Positions 58,310 to 64,000 of a stretch of DNA of 64,000 bases are shown here, piece by piece. Source of the stretch: an uncultured Pelagibacteraceae bacterium (lineage in GTDB: Bacteria; Pseudomonadota; Alphaproteobacteria; Pelagibacterales; Pelagibacteraceae); assembly GCA_902597875.1 (NCBI GenBank), contig CACJZK010000004.1, positions 1 to 64,000 of the forward strand. Direction: 5' to 3'. The notes under the pieces are model-generated. The model had not been told where the DNA came from and did no database searches. It was given only the letters and a program-made list of their open reading frames with translations. A program made the translations under genes and the position numbers. Positions within the stretch are counted from its first letter, which is position 1. The number at the start of each line of letters is the position of its first letter.

Positions 58310-59447
58310 GTCTAATTACCGAAGCTATTACCTCACATGCTATTGCTTTTTCCTTACCTATCAGCCCTAATTTTTCTGTAGTTTTCCCTTTTATGTTTAT
58401 TTTATTATTAGAAACATCACAGAGCCTAGAAATATTTTTTATCATTTCTTTTTTGTATTTTTTGATTTTTGGAGCTTGAGTGATTATATTTATATCTATA
58501 TTATTTATGAAATAACCATTTTTTTTTATTTTTGCCACAACTTCTTCTAATAAAATTGTTGATCTTATATTTTTAAATTTATTTTTTTTGTCAGAAAACA
58601 TTTCCCCTATATCTCCCATTTTGCAAGCACCAAGAATTGCATCGGTCACAGAATGAAGCACTGGGTCTCCATCAGAGTGCCCTAAAGTGCCAATTTTTGA
58701 TTTTATTTTTAAACCTGCAAGATATAATTTTCTTTTTGGTACCAATCTATGAATATCGAAACCAATACCTACACTTATATTAGATTTATACAAATTTTTT
58801 AAATTATCAAAATCAGATTTATCTGTAATTTTAAAATTATTTTTTTCTCCTTCAATAAATTTAACTTTATTTAAATCTATATAAAGAGAAACATCATCGT
58901 CTCTATATTTATGAGGATTTTTTTTATGTAAATTATAAATCTCTTTAATTTTAAATGCTTGGGGTGTTTGAGTAAGAAATAAATTATTTCTATTTTTAGC
59001 AATTATGTATTCATATTGGGTAGACTCAAATCTTTGTTTTACAGCATCTTGAATATTAATTTTTGGAATTACCGCTCTATTAGTTTTCATTTTTTTAATT
59101 ATTGACCCAATTAACTTTTTCGAAAAATTTGGTCTTGCAGCGTCATGTATTAAAACTTTTGATATTTTTTTTTGTTTTATCAAATACTTTAGGGCATTAA
59201 AAGTTGACTGTTGTCTAGTTTTACCCCCTTTTATAAATTTAATGTTTTTTAGCTTTAATTTTTTTAAATTCTTTTTATCTTTAATATTGTAAACAATTAC
59301 AGTCTTTTTAATTTGGCTAAAAAATGCACTTTTATTAAGAGACATCTCAATTAAAGTTTTTCCTGCAATTTTATGATAAGGTTTAGCTAGATTTGAATTA
59401 AATCTGCTACTTTTACCGGCTGCTAATAAAATCAAGCAAAAACTCAT
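58302..59447 (-). CDS. ispDF: Bifunctional IspD/IspF: MEP cytidylyltransferase and MECDP synthase
   Basis: A 381-residue fusion for two steps of the MEP isoprenoid pathway. The IspD part (about 1-220) starts LILLAAGKSSRF and has IHDAARPNFS and TQTPQAFK. The IspF part (about 225-381) starts GIGFDIHRL and has LGHSDGDPVLHSVTDAILGA and GDIGEMFSD, with the metal-binding D and H residues, then KGKTTEKLGLIGKEKAIACE. The fusion is typical for alphaproteobacteria. It works in the same pathway as dxr at 33349. Confidence 0.95.
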   Translation of the reverse strand: MSFCLILLAAGKSSRFNSNLAKPYHKIAGKTLIEMSLNKSAFFSQIKKTVIVYNIKDKKNLKKLKLKNIKFIKGGKTRQQSTFNALKYLIKQKKISKVLIHDAARPNFSKKLIGSIIKKMKTNRAVIPKINIQDAVKQRFESTQYEYIIAKNRNNLFLTQTPQAFKIKEIYNLHKKNPHKYRDDDVSLYIDLNKVKFIEGEKNNFKITDKSDFDNLKNLYKSNISVGIGFDIHRLVPKRKLYLAGLKIKSKIGTLGHSDGDPVLHSVTDAILGACKMGDIGEMFSDKKNKFKNIRSTILLEEVVAKIKKNGYFINNIDINIITQAPKIKKYKKEMIKNISRLCDVSNNKINIKGKTTEKLGLIGKEKAIACEVIASVIRHD

Positions 59448-59495
59448 TGTATTAAGTTATATTATATTTATATAAATTATTAATAATTATTTGAG

Positions 59496-61271
59496 ATGTT
59501 TAAAATTATAAAAGACCTAAATTGGATTATCGCTTCCTCAATTCTTTGCATATTTCTAGGAATTATAACATTTCTCACTTTTATCAATGAAGGCTTTATA
59601 CCATTAACAGACAAAAATTTGCAAATATTACTAATAATTGACATCGTGCTCTTATTAGTTTTTTTTGGTTTAATTTTTAAAAATATACTGAGACTATATT
59701 CCACAGGCAAAAGAAATAAAACAGGATCTCAAACAAACTTAAAGTATATTTCCCTCTTTTCATTATTCACTTTTTTGCCCTCTTTGTTAATAGCAATTTT
59801 TTCACTTTTTCTATTTAATTTCGGTGTTCAAAATTTTTTTAATGATCAAATAACTCGAGCTGTAAATAATTCTTATGATGTAGCAAAAAATTATTTAGAT
59901 GAAAGCAAGAAAACAGTGGAGTCAGATATTTTATTAATGAGCGTAGGTATAAACAGAGTCTCAAATCTTTTTTACTCAGATCAAAATAGATTTAAAAATA
60001 TTGTTAGGTCAGAGAGACTTTTAAGAAGAATAGATGACGTTTATTTAATTGACAGTTCAGGTAATATAATGTTCTCAGAAACAAAAGAAATTGGCATCGA
60101 ATTTGACCCACCTACAGAGGAAGAATTTGTAAAAGCTTTAGAGGGCTTTCCAGTAATTGTCTCAAGTAATGTTAATGAGAAAACCTCTGTAATGATAAAG
60201 TTAAATAGTTTAATTGATACTTATTTATATATTTCAAGAGATATAGAACCAAAAATTATTAAATATGTAGATGAAACCGAAGAAGCAGTTAGTTTTTATT
60301 ACTCAGTTGAAAATAGTCAAACTGGAATTAAAATAACATTCGCAATTATATATATTATTTTGGTTACTTTGTTATTATTTTTGTCGACTATTATTGCGAT
60401 ATCTTTTGCTACTAGATTGACAAAACCAATAATAAATCTAATTACTGCCTCTCAAAATATCAGTAAAGGGATGTTAGATACTAAAGTACAAGATGTTGAT
60501 TCTGATGAGGAATTTAAAATACTTAACAAAAATTTCAATAATATGATTGAAAGATTAAAAAAGCAGCAAGATAAATTGTTAATAGCCGAAAGATATTCAG
60601 CATGGGAGAGTGTGGCACGTAAGCTTGCTCACGAAATAAAAAATCCTTTAACACCAATACAACTCTCCATTGATAGACTAAGAGAAAAATATTCAAAAAA
60701 GATTAGTGATGGTGAATTAGATTTTAAAAATTATTTAGAAACTATTAATAGGCAAATTAAAGATATAGAAAATTTAGTTAACGAATTTTCAAATTTTGCG
60801 AGAATGCCAAATCCTATAATGAAAAAAATTAATGTTTACCTTGTTGTGAAAAGAGCTGTAGATTTTATCAAAATGTCTAGTAAAAATAATATTGGATTGT
60901 CTGCAACAGATCAGAATATTATTATTAATGGTGATGAAGAGCAATTATATAGAGTTTTTATTAATTTGATTAAGAACTCTGAAGAATCATTCATAGAAAA
61001 AAGAGAGAAAAAACATGATTTTAAAGGAAAAATTAATATAGAAATTACAAGCAATAATGACTATATAGTTATCCAGTTGAGAGATAATGGCACTGGAATT
61101 TCAGATACTAAAAAAGTGATGACACCATATTTTACTACTAAGAAAAAAGGAAGCGGTTTAGGTTTGCCAATTGTGAGCAAAATAATAAACGAGCATTCTG
61201 GAGAACTTTCTATTATTAATAATAAAAAAGAAGGGATTTCTATTACAATTTCTTTACCTCTCAAATCATGA
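59496..61271 (+). CDS. ntrY: NtrY-type membrane sensor histidine kinase
   Basis: A 591-residue sensor kinase. Three N-terminal transmembrane helices (about 8-31, 44-64, 87-111) and a fourth at about 281-305 flank a periplasmic sensor region. A HAMP domain follows (TRLTKPIINLITASQNISKG). The HisKA motif LAHEIKNPLTPIQLS has the phosphorylated His near 379. The ATPase domain has INLIKNSEES, DNGTGI and KKKGSGLGLPIV. Unlike typical NtrY (about 750 residues), no PAS domain lies between HAMP and HisKA. It is coupled to ntrX by a 4-bp overlap. Confidence 0.92.
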   Translation: MFKIIKDLNWIIASSILCIFLGIITFLTFINEGFIPLTDKNLQILLIIDIVLLLVFFGLIFKNILRLYSTGKRNKTGSQTNLKYISLFSLFTFLPSLLIAIFSLFLFNFGVQNFFNDQITRAVNNSYDVAKNYLDESKKTVESDILLMSVGINRVSNLFYSDQNRFKNIVRSERLLRRIDDVYLIDSSGNIMFSETKEIGIEFDPPTEEEFVKALEGFPVIVSSNVNEKTSVMIKLNSLIDTYLYISRDIEPKIIKYVDETEEAVSFYYSVENSQTGIKITFAIIYIILVTLLLFLSTIIAISFATRLTKPIINLITASQNISKGMLDTKVQDVDSDEEFKILNKNFNNMIERLKKQQDKLLIAERYSAWESVARKLAHEIKNPLTPIQLSIDRLREKYSKKISDGELDFKNYLETINRQIKDIENLVNEFSNFARMPNPIMKKINVYLVVKRAVDFIKMSSKNNIGLSATDQNIIINGDEEQLYRVFINLIKNSEESFIEKREKKHDFKGKINIEITSNNDYIVIQLRDNGTGISDTKKVMTPYFTTKKKGSGLGLPIVSKIINEHSGELSIINNKKEGISITISLPLKS

Positions 61272-62635
61272 AAAACGAAGTTTTAGTTATCGATGATAAC
61301 GCCGATATAAGATTTTTAATTTGTAATATTTTAAAGGAAAAAGATTATTTGGTAAGATCAGCAGCAAATTACAATCAAGCCTTATTTGAGATTAATAAAA
61401 AAATTCCAGATATAGCTATAATAGATATTAAATTAGATAAAGGCGATAGAGACGGAATAGATTTATTAAAAAATATAATGAAAAAAAATAAAAATGTTCC
61501 AGTTATAATGATTTCTGGACATGCCAATGTACAGTTAGCTGTCGAAGCTATTCGATTAGGTGCTTACGAATTTGTGGAAAAACCATTTTCTACGGAGAAA
61601 ATTCTAAATTACGTATCTAGAGCATTAGAAATATTTTCTCTTAAAAAAGAAAAAGAAACATTAGAAAGTAAATTATTCCATTCCTTTGAGTTAATAGGTG
61701 AAAGCTCTGAAATTACAAAAATTAAAAAAACAATAGAAAAATTATCATCTGTTGAAAGCAGAGTTTTAATCACAGGCGAAACCGGAACTGGCAAAGAACT
61801 TGTTGCTAGAAGAATACACAAAAGTTCTTCAAGATCGAAAAATCCTTTTATTGTACTTAATGCTGCTTTATTACAAGAAAAAAAATATGAAAAAGAATTA
61901 TTTGGCGAAGAATTTGATGACGGCAATATTTCTTATGGTGTTCTCGAAAGAGCAAACAAAGGTACACTCTTAATAGATGAAGTATCAGAAATACCTTTAG
62001 AAATTCAAGCACACATATTACGTGTTTTAATAGATCAAAAATTTAAAAGAATTAATGGATCAAAGTATATTAATACTAATATTAGAATTATATCTTCAAC
62101 CTCTAAAGATTTGAAAAATTTAGTAAGTAATGGAGATTTTAGAGAAGACCTTTATCATAGATTAAATGTCGTACCTATAGATTTACCTCCGTTATCATCA
62201 AGGACAGAAGATATACCTTTGTTGATAAATTATTTTCAAGCAAGACTAGCTGATTTAAACGGTGTTCCAGAAGTTTCAATAGATAATCAAAATGACAGTT
62301 TGTATACTTACAGTTGGCCTGGAAACATAAGAGAACTTAGAAATTTAGTTGAACGAGTGACTATTCTTTCAGTTAATGAGGACAAAAATAATATAAATAA
62401 AATACTTAATGATATCTTGACCAAGTCATCTAAGTATAAAACAGACACTGATTTAATTACTGATACAATGTCATATCCTTTGAAAGAAGCTCGGGAAGAG
62501 TTTGAAAAAAGATATTTGGTAAATCAGTTAAAAAAAAATCAAGGAAACATATCTAAAACAGCTGATCACATTGGTATGGAAAGATCAGCTTTACATAGAA
62601 AATTGAAATCTTTAGGCATTAAAGGCATAAATTAA
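61268..62635 (+). CDS. ntrX: NtrX-type response regulator lacking the GAFTGA sigma-54 loop
   Basis: A 455-residue regulator. The receiver domain has D9-D10 and phosphoacceptor D53, SGH and EKPFS. The AAA+ domain has Walker A GETGTGKE (about 171-178) and Walker B GTLLIDEVSEI. Between ELFGEE and GVLERANKG the segment is short and reads FDDGNISY, so the GAFTGA loop that contacts sigma-54 is missing. A Fis-type HTH (NISKTADHIGMERSALHRKL) ends the protein. It is paired with ntrY. It probably acts as a DNA-binding regulator without sigma-54 activation. Confidence 0.93.
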   Translation: MKNEVLVIDDNADIRFLICNILKEKDYLVRSAANYNQALFEINKKIPDIAIIDIKLDKGDRDGIDLLKNIMKKNKNVPVIMISGHANVQLAVEAIRLGAYEFVEKPFSTEKILNYVSRALEIFSLKKEKETLESKLFHSFELIGESSEITKIKKTIEKLSSVESRVLITGETGTGKELVARRIHKSSSRSKNPFIVLNAALLQEKKYEKELFGEEFDDGNISYGVLERANKGTLLIDEVSEIPLEIQAHILRVLIDQKFKRINGSKYINTNIRIISSTSKDLKNLVSNGDFREDLYHRLNVVPIDLPPLSSRTEDIPLLINYFQARLADLNGVPEVSIDNQNDSLYTYSWPGNIRELRNLVERVTILSVNEDKNNINKILNDILTKSSKYKTDTDLITDTMSYPLKEAREEFEKRYLVNQLKKNQGNISKTADHIGMERSALHRKLKSLGIKGIN

Positions 62636-62637
62636 TC

Positions 62638-64000
62638 ATGAATATTATCATTTGTGGAGCCGGCAAGGTAGGCTTTTCGATAAGTAAACAACTTTCAGCA
62701 CAAGGTCATTCGGTAACTGTAATAGATCAGTCTACTGAGGATATTAAAAAAATTAATGAGTCTCAAGACGTAAAAGGAATAGTTGGAAGAGCTACTTTGC
62801 CTTCAGTTTTAGAAAATGCAGGCGCAGAAAAAACAGATATGATCATAGCAGTTACAAGAAACGATGAAACAAATATGATTATTTGTCAATTAGCAAGCTC
62901 CCTATTTAATATTTCTAAAAAAATTGCAAGAATTAGATCTAAAGAGTTTTTAGAGGGAAAGTGGAGCAAGCTTTATAACAAGTCAAACATTCCGATAGAC
63001 GTAATTATATCACCCGAGATTGAAGTTGCTAAATCACTTTACAGAAGACTCGAGGCACCTGGTGCAATAGATAGCGTACCTTTTGCAAATGACAAGGTAA
63101 AAATGCTTGAGATATCCGCTGAAAAAAATTGTCCACTTATAAATGTACCTTTAAAAAATCTTACTCAAAAGTATCCAAATTTTAAAGCGAATATTCTTGG
63201 AGCCGTGAGAAAAGAAAAATTTATTTTTTTAAAAAAAAATGACAAGATTTTAGAGGGAGACAATGTATATTTGGTAGCTAGCAGTGATCAATTAAATGAA
63301 ATTCTAAAAACATTTGGACATGAAGAAAAAACATCTGAAAAAATTCTTATTATTGGAGGAGGAAATATTGGTTTAAATTTAGCTAAATTATTGGAAAGTA
63401 ATTTTAAAGGTGTAAGAGTTAAAATAATTGAGAAAAATAAGTCAAGAGCAGAAGAAATTGCAAATGAATTAGAATCTTCTATTGTCATAAATGGAGATGG
63501 CTTAGATGAAGAAATTTTAAAAGAAGCTAATGTTGAGGAGTCCGAAACTGTTTTAGCTTTGACTAATGATGACGAAAATAACATTATGGCTTGTGTGCTA
63601 GCCGAAAAAACTAGTACAAATAAGAGAACCATAGCTATTGTAAATAAATCAAATTATAGTTTGCTACAGAGCTCTTTAAATATTGATGATTTAGTTGATC
63701 CAAGAATGACAACTGTCTCAAGAATAATGGAACACGTTCATAAAGGTACTATAGGAACTGTCTATTCTTTATTAGATGGAGAGTATGAATTTATTGAAGC
63801 TGAAATTTTAGAAAAATCTGAACTATTAAACACAAAAATAAAAGACTCTAACTTACCGGAACACATTAGAATTGGTGCGATAGTTAGAAAAGAAAAGGTT
63901 ATTATTCCAAGATCAACATCAGTGTTTGAAAAAGGAGATTTAGTGGTTTTTTTAGCAAAGAGAGAACATTTGAAAGAAGTTGAAAGTATTTTCAGAGTAA
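62638..64000 (+). CDS. trkA: Trk system potassium uptake protein TrkA (3' end outside window)
   Basis: The ATG at 62638 opens a frame that stays open to the end of the window (454 codons; the last codons fall outside). It starts MNIIICGAGKVGFSISKQL, a Rossmann NAD-binding RCK domain (GAGKVG), with VGRATLPSVLENAGAEKTDM. A second RCK copy begins ILIIGGGNIGLNLAKLL near residue 235. The two TrkA_C-type domains are visible, ending KREHLKEVESIF. TrkA gates the Trk potassium channel. It follows ntrX after 2 bp, as in other alphaproteobacteria. The family length is about 458, so only a few residues are missing. Confidence 0.95.
   Translation, partial: MNIIICGAGKVGFSISKQLSAQGHSVTVIDQSTEDIKKINESQDVKGIVGRATLPSVLENAGAEKTDMIIAVTRNDETNMIICQLASSLFNISKKIARIRSKEFLEGKWSKLYNKSNIPIDVIISPEIEVAKSLYRRLEAPGAIDSVPFANDKVKMLEISAEKNCPLINVPLKNLTQKYPNFKANILGAVRKEKFIFLKKNDKILEGDNVYLVASSDQLNEILKTFGHEEKTSEKILIIGGGNIGLNLAKLLESNFKGVRVKIIEKNKSRAEEIANELESSIVINGDGLDEEILKEANVEESETVLALTNDDENNIMACVLAEKTSTNKRTIAIVNKSNYSLLQSSLNIDDLVDPRMTTVSRIMEHVHKGTIGTVYSLLDGEYEFIEAEILEKSELLNTKIKDSNLPEHIRIGAIVRKEKVIIPRSTSVFEKGDLVVFLAKREHLKEVESIFRV

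Noticed and set aside
63288-63632. A 114-residue minus-strand frame near the window end
   Set aside because: Antisense to the second RCK domain of trkA, which is open and conserved on the plus strand.
1-64000. CRISPR arrays, insertion sequences, prophage genes, integrases, rRNA genes
   Set aside because: No repeat-spacer pattern, transposase or integrase motif, or rRNA sequence was seen on reading the window.

Overview
The window looks like a piece of the chromosome of a free-living, streamlined, very AT-rich alphaproteobacterium, most probably a SAR11 / Pelagibacterales member. The reasons are the low G+C, A/T homopolymers throughout, gene-to-gene spacing of a few bases or short ATGA/TAATG overlaps, convergent genes that abut or overlap with no visible terminators, and a gene order that is the standard alphaproteobacterial one with several usual genes removed. 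No insertion sequence, prophage, CRISPR array or rRNA operon was seen.

Layout. (1) 1-1583: 3' part of lon. (2) 1585-5754: a small accessory block of surface-sugar type genes. It holds a GT17-like glycosyltransferase on the minus strand, then an NAD-dependent sugar epimerase/dehydratase, a cupin and a C-methyltransferase on the plus strand. The last three read as one protein except for a break at an A8 run (3566-3573). A zinc-ribbon membrane protein and a 54-residue small ORF follow on the minus strand. (3) 5854-6020: tRNA-Val(TAC) and tRNA-Asp(GTC). (4) 6162-20058: complete complex I operon nuoA-N. (5) 20058-29736: birA-like, coaX, rnj, proS, lolC/E-type, lolD and dnaE. (6) 29741-42460: a candidate promoter and structured rpsB leader, then rpsB-tsf-frr-uppS-cdsA-dxr-bamA-skp-lpxD-fabZ-lpxA-lpxI-(PQQ sugar dehydrogenase)-lpxB, covering translation, isoprenoid and phospholipid synthesis, outer-membrane assembly and lipid A. 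(7) 42420-50819, minus strand: an ATP-grasp ligase of unknown substrate, gltX, lexA with an SOS box, trpC, trpD, trpG, trpE and a PpiD/SurA-like chaperone. (8) 50875-57365: tpiA, secG, pyrG, kdsA, eno, ftsB-like, lipA and a Coq10/RatA-type protein. (9) 57348-59447, minus: CinA-type amidase, pgpA and ispDF. (10) 59496-64000: ntrY, ntrX and trkA (trkA is cut by the window end).

Functionally this is mostly core metabolism: respiration, lipid A (kdsA, lpxD, fabZ, lpxA, lpxI, lpxB) with its export and assembly partners (lolC/D, bamA, skp), isoprenoids (dxr, ispDF, uppS), tryptophan and translation. The less ordinary points are the frame-broken epimerase-cupin-methyltransferase, the structured leader of rpsB, an NtrX that lacks the GAFTGA loop and an NtrY without a PAS domain, a sugar dehydrogenase translationally coupled inside the lipid A operon, an unusual triosephosphate isomerase active-site motif, and the absence of pyrH, rseP, hupB, pdh, moaC/moeA/comEC and dusB/ntrB/ntrC from their usual places. 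All functional names come from reading motifs and gene order by eye; no database search was run.
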